Below are positions 9,771 to 17,185 of a stretch of 45,910 bases of DNA, piece by piece. This stretch comes from Methylocystis sp. Lineage in GTDB: Bacteria; Pseudomonadota; Alphaproteobacteria; Rhizobiales; Beijerinckiaceae. The notes beneath the pieces are model-generated. The model saw nothing but the letters and a program-made list of their open reading frames with translations. It did not search any database and was not told where the DNA came from. The stretch spans positions 1 through 45,910 of the forward strand of contig PERY01000022.1 of NCBI GenBank assembly GCA_002929055.1, written 5' to 3'. A program made the position numbers and the translations under genes. The number at the start of each line of letters is the position of its first letter. The first letter of the stretch is position 1.

Positions 9771-10913
9771 ATGATCTCTTCGGCATGGCGGAAATGGCGG
9801 ACGCCCCTGGCGCTGGGACTGGCGCTGGCCTCCTTTTCCGTTGCGGGCGCCGCGCGGGCGCAGATGTATTTCCGGCCCTTTGTCCACAGCTTCCACTACG
9901 ACATTCCGCCGGACGACGATGATGACTACGAGGCGCCCCGTTTCGCGTCGCGGCGCGCCGTAGGGCGCATTCTGGCCCGCGAGGGCTTCCAACTCGTCGG
10001 CCCCCTCGGGCGGCGCGGCGACCAGATCGTCGCGACGGGCGTCAGCCCCCGCGATGGAGAAACCCGCTTCTTCATCGACCCTTTCGAGGGACAGATCATC
10101 CGCGCCGTGACCCTGGGGCCGCCGCCGGAGCGTCTTCGCCGCGAACCCGACGACGGCTATATTCCGCAGCTCGGCGGCTCTCGCCCGGTGGCGCGCGACA
10201 TCGGGCGCGACCGTGAGCCGCCTGCGGAGGCGCGCATCCCGGACCGCCCCCGCCGCTCGGCGGCGCGCGCGCCGGAGCGCGAAGCGCCGCTTACGGCCCG
10301 CCCTGAGCGCCGGGAGGCGGTCACGCCCCCTCCAGTCGCGCCGGCTCCGCCGCCCGGCCCTGTCGCCGCCCCGGCGCCCAAGCCCGCCAAGCCCGTAGAC
10401 GCCAAGCCGATCGACGCCGCCAGGCAGAAGCAGACTCCCGCCGCGGCGCAGGCGGCCAAACCGGTTGAGAAGCCGATCGAATGGGCGAAGCCCGCCGAGA
10501 TCGCGAGGCCGGCAGAGGCGGCCAAACCAGTTGAAGCCGCGAAGCCCGTTGAGGCAGCCCGGCCTGTCGAAGCCGCCAAGCCGCGCGAACCCGCGCCCAA
10601 ACCGGTCGCGGCGCGATCGGAACCGGCTTCATCAAGGGCAGTAGAGCCTGCGAGGCCCGCGACTGTCGCCGCGCCGCCAGCGAAGGAGACGGTCAAGCCC
10701 GTCGCCGCCGCTCCGGCTGTTGGGGAGCCAAGGCCCGCCCCGAAGACGACCGCCGCCCGCTCGACCGGGGGCTCGTCCTATCGCGCGATCGTTCCGCCGA
10801 AGGCCGCCGAAGGCACGACCGTCGTGACGCCCGCGGCCCCCGCGACGTCGACCGCCCGCACGCCGGGGGGCGCGCGGACGCCGCAGAGCGTAGCCATGCC
10901 GAAAGCGGAATAA
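9771..10913 (+). CDS. secreted Pro/Ala/Lys-rich repeat protein
   Basis: A 380-residue exported protein of unknown function. The ATG at 9771 is preferred over the ATG two codons earlier because the AGGA ribosome site at 9761-9764 would abut the first one. Residues 1-31 are a signal peptide (ending ARA-Q). A short globular domain (about 45-125) contains VGRILAREGFQLVGP and RFFIDPFEGQIIRAV, the look of a PepSY-like beta-alpha fold. The rest is low complexity, with imperfect repeats of KPVEAAKP and EAARPVEAAKP around 240-290. Such tails often span the periplasm or bind peptidoglycan. It is convergent with the heat-shock gene and separated from it by a terminator. Confidence 0.75.
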   Translation: MISSAWRKWRTPLALGLALASFSVAGAARAQMYFRPFVHSFHYDIPPDDDDDYEAPRFASRRAVGRILAREGFQLVGPLGRRGDQIVATGVSPRDGETRFFIDPFEGQIIRAVTLGPPPERLRREPDDGYIPQLGGSRPVARDIGRDREPPAEARIPDRPRRSAARAPEREAPLTARPERREAVTPPPVAPAPPPGPVAAPAPKPAKPVDAKPIDAARQKQTPAAAQAAKPVEKPIEWAKPAEIARPAEAAKPVEAAKPVEAARPVEAAKPREPAPKPVAARSEPASSRAVEPARPATVAAPPAKETVKPVAAAPAVGEPRPAPKTTAARSTGGSSYRAIVPPKAAEGTTVVTPAAPATSTARTPGGARTPQSVAMPKAE

Positions 10914-10945
10914 CAAAAAAGAGGCGCCCTTTCGGGCGCCTCCCT
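10914..10945 (-). terminator. intrinsic terminator of the hsp20 gene
   Basis: The perfect stem GAGGCGCCC-TTTC-GGGCGCCTC has an A6 run on its left side, which reads as a T6 tail on the minus strand. It therefore ends transcription coming from the small heat-shock gene. On the plus strand the T tract is missing, so it is weaker for the convergent gene. Confidence 0.85.
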
Positions 10946-10968
10946 CATCTTCCGAACTGATGCGGCGC

Positions 10969-11433
10969 TTAAGCCGCCTTTGACTCCACGACCTTGGCCG
11001 CCGGCTCGGCGGCGCCGATCTCAATGCGGCGCGGCTTCTGGGCTTCGGGAATCTCGCGCACGAGATCGACATGAAGCAGGCCGTTGACGAGGCTTGCGCC
11101 CGTCACGACCACGTGGTCGGCGAGCTGGAACCGGCGTTCGAAGGCGCGGGCGGCGATGCCCTGATGAAGAACCTCGCGGCCGTCGCTCGGCTGGAGCTGT
11201 TCCCTGGAGCCCTTGATGGAAAGGGCGTTTTCCCGGGTCTCGATCGACAGTTCCTCGCGCGAAAAGCCCGCAACGGCGAGGGTCACGCGGTAAGCGTTTT
11301 CGCCAGTCCGCTCGATATTGTAGGGCGGATAGGCGGAAGCGGGCTCGACGCCGCCGGCCTGATCGAGAAGATTGAAAAGACGATCAAAGCCCACGGTCTG
11401 GCGATAGAGGGGGGAGAGATCGAAGTGACGCAT
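10969..11433 (-). CDS. small heat-shock protein (Hsp20/IbpA type)
   Basis: A 154-residue alpha-crystallin-type chaperone that holds unfolding proteins for refolding by the Hsp70/ClpB machinery. It starts MRHFDLSPLYRQTVGFDRLF, the standard IbpA-like start, at ATG 11433, with GGAGG 7 bases upstream. The alpha-crystallin domain (about 35-130) includes YPPYNIERTGENAYRVTLAVAG, the strand pair ending ALSIKG, and AFERRFQLADHV. The usual I-x-I motif near the C-terminus appears as IEIG. The frame continues open well upstream, but that part is not family-like. The leader carries two stacked hairpins, one covering the ribosome site, described separately as a ROSE-type thermometer. Confidence 0.93.
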   Translation of the reverse strand: MRHFDLSPLYRQTVGFDRLFNLLDQAGGVEPASAYPPYNIERTGENAYRVTLAVAGFSREELSIETRENALSIKGSREQLQPSDGREVLHQGIAARAFERRFQLADHVVVTGASLVNGLLHVDLVREIPEAQKPRRIEIGAAEPAAKVVESKAA

Positions 11434-11436
11434 GAC

Positions 11437-11483
11437 ATATCCTCCAGGTGAAGCGACATGCGGCGCGCTGCGTGACGCGCCGC
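11437..11483 (-). promoter_or_regulatory. probable ROSE-type RNA thermometer in the hsp20 leader
   Basis: On the minus strand the last 23 bases before the start region fold as AUGUC-(G)-CUUC-ACCU-GGAG-GAUAU. All nine pairs form, one G is bulged, and the Shine-Dalgarno GGAGG is in the 3' arm. The motif UCGCU with a bulged G opposite the ribosome site is the known hallmark of ROSE elements of rhizobial small heat-shock genes (U-U/C-GCU). Directly upstream, 11460-11483 forms a perfect 8-bp stem (GCGGCGCG / CGCGCCGC). Melting at high temperature would free the ribosome site. The pairing was worked out by hand; the assignment is inference from architecture and gene identity. Confidence 0.6.
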
Positions 11484-11632
11484 GCCTGATTGCGCGTCCT
11501 GTATGGCCCGCGCTATCGGCGATGTGGGAAGGCGTCGGGCGCAGTTCAAGGGGCGCCGGCCTTGGCCAGGACGCGAGCGTCACCACGTAAGGGAAAACTT
11601 GGCCACCCGCCATTTCAGACAGGAATTCGTCC

Positions 11633-12196
11633 ATGCAATCGCTTGTTCTCGCGCTGCTTCTTTTCGCCTCGCCGCTACTGGCGCAGGCGGAGATCATCGG
11701 CATGCAGGTTCCCCGCGCCGTGACCGAAGAAGAAATGAAAGCGTCGCTGCGCGAAATCGACCTTGTCGATGAAAAGGGCGCCCCGCTCGACCTTCGCGCC
11801 CTGATGGCCAATGGCAAGCCGACGCTCGTCTCGCTATGGGCGCATTGGTGCCCGAACTGCGTTGGGGAGGCGCCCGGCTACAAGGCGCTCGCCAAGGCCT
11901 GTCCGCAGCGCTGGAATGTCGTCTTCGTCTCGGCGATCGCCAGCGATTTCCCGAAGGACGTCGCAAGGTTCAAGACCTTCGGCCTGCCGTGGAAATTTTA
12001 TCGCGTCGCGGACACTGCGAAGACCGATATTGCAAAGGCTAAAGCCGCTCGCGCCTTCTACGGGCAGACTGTCGAAGGCGCCGTCGTCACGCCGCAGCAT
12101 TACTTCGTTAACGCGGCAGGCGCTGTCGAGGCCATCGTCGCCGGCCGGATGAATTTCGCGGAACCCGACCGCCTCGCCGCGTTTTGCGGAAGCTGA
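11633..12196 (+). CDS. secreted TlpA-like thioredoxin-fold protein
   Basis: A 187-residue periplasmic protein with a signal peptide (residues 1-19, ending AQA-E) and a thioredoxin fold from about 40. The active-site motif is WCPNC with Cys73 and Cys76. The later block TPQHYFVNAAGAVEAIVAGRM matches the TlpA/ResA core strand and the region after the cis-Pro. TlpA-like proteins reduce disulphides in apo-cytochromes or in copper-carrier and oxidase assembly factors; the partner here is not known. It is followed 55 bases later by a hydrolase gene on the same strand. A membrane-anchored variant is unlikely because the hydrophobic stretch ends in a good cleavage site. Confidence 0.85.
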   Translation: MQSLVLALLLFASPLLAQAEIIGMQVPRAVTEEEMKASLREIDLVDEKGAPLDLRALMANGKPTLVSLWAHWCPNCVGEAPGYKALAKACPQRWNVVFVSAIASDFPKDVARFKTFGLPWKFYRVADTAKTDIAKAKAARAFYGQTVEGAVVTPQHYFVNAAGAVEAIVAGRMNFAEPDRLAAFCGS

Positions 12197-12251
12197 CGAC
12201 GCCGCGTTATGTTGCGAACAGAAGATTCGGCGTGAGCGCCGCGGAGAAGAC

Positions 12252-13199
12252 ATGCTCGAACTGGTCGCAACGCCCAATAATCCCATCCCCGACGGCGCTG
12301 TCGTCCATCAGCTGAAGGCGCACGATGGCCTGCGGTTGCGGGCGGCGACCTTCCCCTGCCCTAAAACCCCGCGCGGCACCGTCGCAGTGTTTCAGGGTCA
12401 CAACGAATTCATCGAGAAATATTTCGAGACGATCAGAGAACTCGGCAGGCGCGGCTTCGACGTTGTCGCGCTCGACTGGCGCGGACAGGCCGGCTCGGAA
12501 CGCGAACTCGAGGATCCGCGCAAGGGTCATGTGGACGACTTCGGGCAGTATCAGCGAGACCTCGGCGTCTTCGTGTCAGAAGTGATGCGGCCGCGGCCGC
12601 AACCCTGGTTCGCGCTTGCACATTCGATGGGCGCCGCCATTCTTATCGAGACCGCCCACGCCGGCCGGCCGCCCTTCGAGCGTCTCGTCGTCACGGCTCC
12701 AATGATCAACCTCGCCCATTTGATTTTCCCGAACGGAGCGCGCTGGCTTGCGGATACGCTGGACATGCTGGGAATGGGCGGGCGCTTCATCCCCTTCGGC
12801 GGCGGGCGCAACTATCTCGAACAGCCCTTCGAAGGGAACAAGCTCACGACCGATCCCGTCCGCTTCGCGCGCAATCACGCCATCGTACACGCGGCGCCGG
12901 GGCTCGTCATCGGAGACCCGACGATCGGGTGGGTCAACGCCGCCTTCCGCGCAATGGCCCGCTTCGACGATCCCGAATACGCGCGCAGGATCAGGACGCC
13001 CGTCCTGTGCCTCGGCGCCGGGCGTGAAGAGGTGATCTCCAACCCGGCGATGGAACGCTTCGTGCAGAACCTCAACAGCGGCGCGCTGGTGATGATCCAG
13101 GGCGCGAAGCACGAAATCCTCATGGAGCGGGACGAATTGCGCGAGCAGTTCTGGCAGGCGTTCGACGCGTTTATTCCGGGGTCTGCGAAAGACGCCTAG
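12252..13199 (+). CDS. pldB: alpha/beta hydrolase, lysophospholipase/monoacylglycerol lipase-like
   Basis: A 315-residue cytoplasmic alpha/beta hydrolase of the PldB / serine aminopeptidase S33-like group that cleaves acyl esters of lysophospholipids or monoacylglycerols. The start ATG 12252 follows a GGAGAAG ribosome site. Visible features are the oxyanion segment FQGHNEFIEKY, the strand-turn VVALDWRGQAGS, the nucleophile elbow AHSMGA with Ser125, a lid region at about 155-215, the acid-residue strand VLCLGAGREEVIS, and the catalytic His287 in GAKHEILME. The elbow is AHSMG rather than the commoner GHSMG, which is tolerated in the family. The specific substrate cannot be told. Confidence 0.85.
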   Translation: MLELVATPNNPIPDGAVVHQLKAHDGLRLRAATFPCPKTPRGTVAVFQGHNEFIEKYFETIRELGRRGFDVVALDWRGQAGSERELEDPRKGHVDDFGQYQRDLGVFVSEVMRPRPQPWFALAHSMGAAILIETAHAGRPPFERLVVTAPMINLAHLIFPNGARWLADTLDMLGMGGRFIPFGGGRNYLEQPFEGNKLTTDPVRFARNHAIVHAAPGLVIGDPTIGWVNAAFRAMARFDDPEYARRIRTPVLCLGAGREEVISNPAMERFVQNLNSGALVMIQGAKHEILMERDELREQFWQAFDAFIPGSAKDA

Positions 13200-13235
13200 A
13201 GACGCTCTCCGCTCGGTTGAAGAGACCGTCGCACA

Positions 13236-14042
13236 TCATCCTGCTAGCAGCCGCATCGCCGTCTCGTGCAACGCCCGGTCGCCCGAGGCGACGATGGCGC
13301 CGCCGCCCGAAGGGTCGCCGCCGTCCCATGTCGTGACGACTCCGCCCGCCCCTTCGATGATCGGGATCAGCGCGACGATGTCGTAAGCGTTGAGCCCGGC
13401 CTCGATCACGAGATCGACATGGCCCGCCGCCAGCGCGCAATAGGCGTAGCAGTCGCCGCCGTAACGCGAGAGCCGCACTTGCGCCTCTACGCGATGGAAG
13501 CTGTCGCGCAGCGCCGGCTCGATCAGCAGCGGAGATGTGGTCATCAGCGTCGCCTGGGCCAGCGTGGGGCACGGCCGCACGGCGAGTTTGCGCCGTTCCT
13601 CCGCAGCCGTCTTCCCGTTCCGGACCGGGCCGCGCCAGTAGGCGGCCTCGCCGTCGCCGTGGAAACGTTCGCGGGTGAAGGGCTGGTGCATCAGACCGTA
13701 GCAGGGCCGGCCGCGATGCGAGAGGCCAATCAGCGTTCCCCAGGTCGGAAAGCCGGAAATGAAACTCTTGGTGCCGTCGATCGGGTCGAGCACCCAGACA
13801 TATTCGGCGTCCTCGGCCCGCGCGCCGAATTCCTCGCCGATCACGCCATGACTTGGGAAGGTCCGCTCGATCAGCCGGCGCATCGCGAGTTCCGCGGCGC
13901 GGTCGGCTTCCGTCACCGGATCGAAGGCCCCGCCATGCGCCTTGTCGTCGGCCGCGAGGGAGGTGCGGAAGAAGGGCATGATCGCCTCGGCGGAGACATC
14001 AGCGAGTTCTTCGACGAATTTCTCGAAATCGACGACGGTCAT
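13236..14042 (-). CDS. hisN: histidinol-phosphatase, inositol monophosphatase-like
   Basis: A 268-residue metal-dependent phosphatase of the IMPase fold. The motifs are IGEEFG (metal-binding Glu), VLDPIDGTKSFISGFPTWG (the Asp-Pro-Ile-Asp-Gly-Thr signature) and the C-terminal AYDIVALIPIIEGAGG. The segment YGGDCYAYCALAAGHVDLVIEAGLNAYD is the HisN-type version and separates it from SuhB, a second family member in this window at 17337. HisN removes phosphate from histidinol phosphate in histidine biosynthesis. It starts 27 bases after the end of the N-formylglutamate amidohydrolase gene on the same strand, an arrangement often seen in Rhizobiales and suggesting one transcript. Confidence 0.9.
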   Translation of the reverse strand: MTVVDFEKFVEELADVSAEAIMPFFRTSLAADDKAHGGAFDPVTEADRAAELAMRRLIERTFPSHGVIGEEFGARAEDAEYVWVLDPIDGTKSFISGFPTWGTLIGLSHRGRPCYGLMHQPFTRERFHGDGEAAYWRGPVRNGKTAAEERRKLAVRPCPTLAQATLMTTSPLLIEPALRDSFHRVEAQVRLSRYGGDCYAYCALAAGHVDLVIEAGLNAYDIVALIPIIEGAGGVVTTWDGGDPSGGGAIVASGDRALHETAMRLLAG

Positions 14043-14069
14043 CTACTCTCCAGCGGCGGGGAGCCGCGA

Positions 14070-15023
14070 TTACTCTGCGGCCATCCGGCGCGGCCCGCCC
14101 AGAGTATCATCCTGTTCGACGTCCTTCGCGAGACCTGCGACGACCCCGGCAAGGTCGGCGGCTAGTGTGGCGAAGCGCGCATTCTTCTCCAGCGTCGCCT
14201 CGTCCATGTAAAGTGCGCGGGAAATTTCGATCTGCAGCGCGTGCCAGCCCGCCGCAGGCCGGCCAAAATGCTCGGTGATGAAACCGCCGGCGTAGGGACG
14301 GTTGCGCTGCACGTTGTAGCCCAGAAGCCGGAGCCGCTCCTCCACGCCGTCGACAACGAGCGGAGCGGCGCTCGCCCCGTAGCGGTCGCCGATGACGAAA
14401 TCGATACGCCGCTTCTCGCCCCGGTGCGAGGGCGCGAGGTCGCGCGCGCTCGTCGAGGGCATGGAGTGGCAGTCGACCAGAACCGCGACGCCGAAGCGGG
14501 CGGCGGCGCGCTCCATAAGGGCGCGCAGCGTCGCATGATAGGGCTTGTACAGCGCGTCGACCCGCCTCAGCGCCTCCTCGACCGTCAGGCGCCGCGCGTA
14601 GATTTCCCGCGCGTCCGCGACGACGCGGGGAATCGTGCCGAGGCCCGCCGCGACACGCAGGGAGCGCGTGTTGGCGAAATGAGGCAGCGTTCCCTCGAAA
14701 AGCTTGGGATCAAACTCGTAAGGCTCTCGATTGAGGTCGAGAAAGGCGCGGGGAAAATGCGCATGCAGCAGTGGCGCGCCTACAGCGGTCGCCGAGGCGA
14801 AAAGCTCCTCCACATAGGCGTCTTCAGACCGGCGCAAGGTCGCGGCGTCAATCTTGGCCGCGGCCAGGAAGCGCTCAGGGTAGACACGTCCTGAATGCGG
14901 CGAGGAAAAAACGAGCGGCGAGCGCAGCTCGTACGGTTCCACCAGATCGAATGGCGGATCGAGTTCCGGCTCGCAGGGCTCGATCGCCTCCGCCCCGACC
15001 TGCCCCATTTTCTCGCAGCTCAT
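14070..15023 (-). CDS. N-formylglutamate amidohydrolase family protein
   Basis: A 317-residue member of the N-formylglutamate amidohydrolase (HutG-like) family, zinc-type hydrolases related to carboxypeptidase. It shows the opening FSSPHSGRVYPERF (metal-binding His), the segment RAFLDLNREPYEFDP, and VAVLVDCHSMPS (second metal site), followed by DFVIGDRYG and the late His in ITEHFGRP. The first 20 residues are acidic and not conserved, so the true start could be a few codons in. In other bacteria the enzyme ends histidine degradation, but no hut genes are nearby. Here it is upstream of hisN, and its substrate is unproven. The gene is divergent from cpdR. Confidence 0.85.
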   Translation of the reverse strand: MSCEKMGQVGAEAIEPCEPELDPPFDLVEPYELRSPLVFSSPHSGRVYPERFLAAAKIDAATLRRSEDAYVEELFASATAVGAPLLHAHFPRAFLDLNREPYEFDPKLFEGTLPHFANTRSLRVAAGLGTIPRVVADAREIYARRLTVEEALRRVDALYKPYHATLRALMERAAARFGVAVLVDCHSMPSTSARDLAPSHRGEKRRIDFVIGDRYGASAAPLVVDGVEERLRLLGYNVQRNRPYAGGFITEHFGRPAAGWHALQIEISRALYMDEATLEKNARFATLAADLAGVVAGLAKDVEQDDTLGGPRRMAAE

Positions 15024-15205
15024 CCGCTCGCCTCGCCTTGGCCCCGCCGGATATGGCGCCTACCATAACAGTTCGTCTGTGCGTGTGATCGAAGCCGCTG
15101 TGGATATGTGAATTTCCGGCGACCTAAGTTAACGTGATAGGGACTGATTTTCACCTGATATTTACGAAGCTGAGGCTCTATGATGCAAAAGACGCGAGGA
15201 CTTCG

Positions 15206-15583
15206 ATGAACGATAGGCAGACGGCAAAAATCCTGCTTGCGGAAGACGACCACGACATGCGTCGTTTTCTCGTTAAAGCGTTGCAGCAGGCCGGTTTTTC
15301 CGTAACGTCCTTCGACAACGGCCTCTCTGCCTATGACCAGCTTCGGGTGGAGCCGTTCGAACTGCTCCTCACCGACATCGTCATGCCTGAGATGGACGGG
15401 ATCGAGCTCGCCCGCCGCGCGACCGAACTCGATCCGGAGATCAAGGTCATGTTCATCACCGGCTTCGCGGCGGTGGCGCTCAACCCGGACAGCCAGGCCC
15501 CGCGGCAGGCCAAGATTCTCTCCAAGCCGTTCCATCTGCGCGACCTCGTCAGCGAGGTTCAGCGCATGCTCGCGGCGGCCTGA
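15206..15583 (+). CDS. cpdR: single-domain response regulator CpdR
   Basis: A 125-residue receiver domain with no output domain. It starts at ATG 15206 with AGGA 5 bases upstream. Phospho-acceptor Asp57 lies in LLLTDIVMPEMDG, acidic pocket residues in AEDDHD, and the conserved Lys in ILSKPFHLRDLV. The segment MFITGFAAVALNPDS is diagnostic of CpdR. In Caulobacter and rhizobia, unphosphorylated CpdR primes ClpXP to degrade cell-cycle proteins, including CtrA together with RcdA and PopA; phosphorylation through the CckA-ChpT relay turns it off. The rcdA gene lies 474 bases downstream on the opposite strand, with rpmE between them. A GTTAAC palindrome lies about 75 bases upstream of the start. 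Confidence 0.95.
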   Translation: MNDRQTAKILLAEDDHDMRRFLVKALQQAGFSVTSFDNGLSAYDQLRVEPFELLLTDIVMPEMDGIELARRATELDPEIKVMFITGFAAVALNPDSQAPRQAKILSKPFHLRDLVSEVQRMLAAA

Positions 15584-15760
15584 GGGCGCTCCCCGACGGT
15601 TCGGCTGAGGCTTTCGGGCGCAAACCGATGCGCCCGACCTTGCCGTAGGGACCGCAATGCGCTAAGAGCCCAGCCAAATTCGCAGCTTCTGCCGGCCTCC
15701 CCGCGCCGTAAGGCGTCACGGGGTCGCGGGCGTTTCGACATCGCAGGAAGGACGCGTTCA

Positions 15761-15991
15761 ATGAAGAAGGAAATCCACCCCGACTACCACACGATCAAGA
15801 TCGTGATGACCGACGGCTCCGAATATACGACGCGCTCGACCTGGGGCAATGAAGGGGACACGATGAACCTCGACATCGACCCCAAGACCCACCCGGCCTG
15901 GACCGGCGGCTCGACTCAGCTGCTCGACCGCGGCGGTCGCCTGTCGCGCTTCAATTCGCGCTTCGGCAATATGAATTTTGGCAAGAAGTAA
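15761..15991 (+). CDS. rpmE: 50S ribosomal protein L31
   Basis: A 76-residue L31 of the cysteine-free alphaproteobacterial type: [20 protein letters not shown] at the start, [20 protein letters not shown] in the middle, and FNSRFGNM near the end. The zinc-binding Cys pairs of the CxxC form are absent, which is normal for this lineage. The ribosome site GGAAGGA lies just before ATG 15761. A GC-rich hairpin follows 10 bases after the stop. L31 sits at the large-subunit surface and bridges the two subunits. Confidence 0.96.
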   Translation: MKKEIHPDYHTIKIVMTDGSEYTTRSTWGNEGDTMNLDIDPKTHPAWTGGSTQLLDRGGRLSRFNSRFGNMNFGKK

Positions 15992-15998
15992 ATATGTA

Positions 15999-16032
15999 AA
16001 CGGCGGCGGAGATCGCTCTCCGCCGCCGATTG
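15999..16032 (+). terminator. rpmE terminator-like hairpin
   Basis: The arms CGGCGGCGGAGA (from 16001) and CTCCGCCGCCG surround a short loop, giving an 11-bp GC-rich stem within 16001-16028. The tail is only modestly T-rich. It lies between the convergent rpmE and rcdA genes and probably ends rpmE transcription. Confidence 0.65.
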
Positions 16033-16056
16033 CCGATCTTACATGAAGGTTGGCGT

Positions 16057-16590
16057 TTATTGCGCGAAAGCGTCGCGCAGCTTGGCCAGTTGCGCCTCGA
16101 CCGGACTCACCGTGAGCGGCTGGGCGGGGATTGTTTCCGGCGTCGCGTAGATCAGTTGGTCCAGATGAATGATGCGCGCCTGAAGGCGCAGCGAATGCAG
16201 TGCGAGATCGCGCAGGCGCTGCGGAAGGCGCTGAAAAACGTCGGGCGCGGAAGCCAGCTCCTGCTGATGGAGCTTGACCCGGTGGCGATCGCTGGCAGCC
16301 TGGATGCGCGTAAGCTCTCCCTGATTGACCGCGCGTTGAAGCAGCAGCCAGGAGGCGATCTGCATGAGGCGGGTCGTCAGGCGCATACTCTCGGCGGCAT
16401 AAGCGAGGGCTTCGGTGCGCGGCAACTCCTTGGCCTCGTCCCGACCGGCCCCGTCGAGATAGGCGGCGGATTCCTCGACCAGCCCCATGCCTTCCTTGAA
16501 CATCGCCCCGAAGGCTTCCGAACCTGCAAGCTTCTCGATGAACGAGACCGGCTTGCTGCGCTCGCCCAAATTGTCCCTGACCTGACCCAT
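16057..16590 (-). CDS. rcdA: CtrA-degradation adaptor RcdA (DUF1465)
   Basis: A 177-residue helical protein of the DUF1465 family, which is RcdA. The core from about 20 to 85 (SEAFGAMFKEGMGLVEESAA, AYLDGAGRDEAKELPR, ESMRLTTRLMQIASWLLLQRAV) is the family signature and forms the long helices of its three-helix bundle. A second conserved block, LPQRLRDLALHSLRLQARI, lies near 140. RcdA is an adaptor that, with CpdR and ClpXP, delivers CtrA and other substrates for regulated degradation at the pole. ATG 16590 begins MGQVRDNLG. The tandem TTAACC elements about 100 bases upstream resemble CtrA half-sites. Finding it next to cpdR makes this a small cell-cycle proteolysis locus. Confidence 0.9.
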   Translation of the reverse strand: MGQVRDNLGERSKPVSFIEKLAGSEAFGAMFKEGMGLVEESAAYLDGAGRDEAKELPRTEALAYAAESMRLTTRLMQIASWLLLQRAVNQGELTRIQAASDRHRVKLHQQELASAPDVFQRLPQRLRDLALHSLRLQARIIHLDQLIYATPETIPAQPLTVSPVEAQLAKLRDAFAQ

Positions 16591-16686
16591 GTCACGCTCA
16601 CGCCGCTGCCCAGGTGGTTACCCGGTTAAACTCGATACACAGCGACCTTAGCGCAATTGAAACGCATGCGCGCGCTTAGGTGTTTT

Positions 16687-16698
16687 TTAACCTTAACC
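16687..16698. promoter_or_regulatory. tandem TTAACC elements upstream of rcdA (possible CtrA half-sites)
   Basis: The plus strand reads TTAACCTTAACC, two direct TTAACC units about 100 bases upstream of the rcdA start. CtrA binds TTAA-N7-TTAA or the half-site TTAACCAT, so the match is partial: the spacing is too short for a full site. rcdA is a CtrA target in Caulobacter, which makes the element worth noting. Confidence 0.35.
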
Positions 16699-16729
16699 GC
16701 CACCCGGTCGGCAGCGCCGGCTCAACCAC

Positions 16730-16757
16730 AAAAAAGAGAGCCGCTGAAGCGGCTCTC
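16730..16757 (-). terminator. intrinsic terminator on the minus strand
   Basis: GAGAGCCGC-TGAA-GCGGCTCTC is a perfect stem (16736-16757). The six A on its left read as a T6 tail on the minus strand, so it ends transcription coming from the right, either from the small gene at 16928-17185 or from a small RNA in 16758-16850. Confidence 0.85.
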
Positions 16758-16850
16758 AAGGTTCATGACAGGGAGGCATAAGGACGAGTGGGAAGAAAAG
16801 AGGCCACTCGTGTCCGAAGGCCGGACAAGCTGAGCCTGCGCGCCACTCCT
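16758..16850 (-). ncRNA. candidate small structured RNA or 3' UTR
   Basis: The minus strand carries a TATAAA -10-like box (16854-16859) with a poor -35. It then has two mutually exclusive hairpins, GTCCG/CGGAC at 16812-16826 and GAGTGG/CCACTC plus GGAC/GTCC within 16782-16815, and ends at a strong terminator. Length would be about 110 bases with the terminator. It could equally be the 3' untranslated region of the upstream 85-codon gene. No covariation evidence is available to me. Confidence 0.3.
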
Positions 16851-16927
16851 TAATTTATAGTGAACGCCCGCAGGTTTTGAGAAACCCGGTCTTACCGCAG
16901 CAGAGCGGCTGGGTAAGAGCACCTGCG

Positions 16928-17185
16928 TCACATGGGCTTGGGCGCGACGACGGTGGTGATCGCCTGCGCTTTTTCCGGTTGCGGAATCCTGGAAAGGCCG
17001 AGGCAGGCGACGATCAGCAGCAGCGCGCGCAAAAGCTGGCCGGACTCGAGGCGGGGGAATCTGCGCTCCGTCCTCGGCGGCGGGAATCGAGGCGCCGGCT
17101 CTTCTGGAAGCGGTTCGCGATGTCCGCCGATCAGCGGGCGAAAACCCGGCGTCGGCTTCGAGTAGGTGATGTCCGCGTTCGCCAT
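16928..17185 (-). CDS. small hypothetical protein with one membrane segment
   Basis: An 85-residue frame starting MANADITYSKPTPGFRP. The first 45 residues are Pro/Arg-rich and probably disordered. A hydrophobic segment LLRALLLIVACLGLS (about 50-64) follows, then a short polar tail. An upstream ATG (17194) is only 2 bases from the GAGGAG ribosome site, while ATG 17185 is 11 bases from it, so the second start is slightly preferred. It sits alone between divergent suhB and the structured segment that ends in a terminator. I do not recognise a family. Reality is supported by the ribosome site, hydrophobic segment and downstream terminator. Confidence 0.55.
   Translation of the reverse strand: MANADITYSKPTPGFRPLIGGHREPLPEEPAPRFPPPRTERRFPRLESGQLLRALLLIVACLGLSRIPQPEKAQAITTVVAPKPM

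Larger units (their letters stand above)
16591..16927. other. rcdA upstream region and structured RNA-like segment
   Basis: These 337 bases hold no protein gene. Near rcdA (16620-16700) lie TTAA-containing elements, notably TTAACCTTAACC at 16687-16698. From 16736 to about 16847 the minus strand is highly structured: hairpin 16812-16826, an alternative hairpin 16782-16815 that shares the GGAC segment with it, and a terminator at 16736-16757. A TATAAA at 16854-16859 (minus strand) could be a -10 box. Confidence 0.5.

Noticed and set aside
15128..15133. GTTAAC upstream of cpdR as a full CtrA site
   Set aside because: A single 6-bp palindrome without the TTAA-N7-TTAA spacing is too common to call a site; kept only as a remark in the cpdR and rcdA finding.
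15584..15760. Possible tRNA between cpdR and rpmE
   Set aside because: I looked for a cloverleaf because structured GC-rich arms are present, but no T-loop GTTCRA with matching acceptor stem could be folded.
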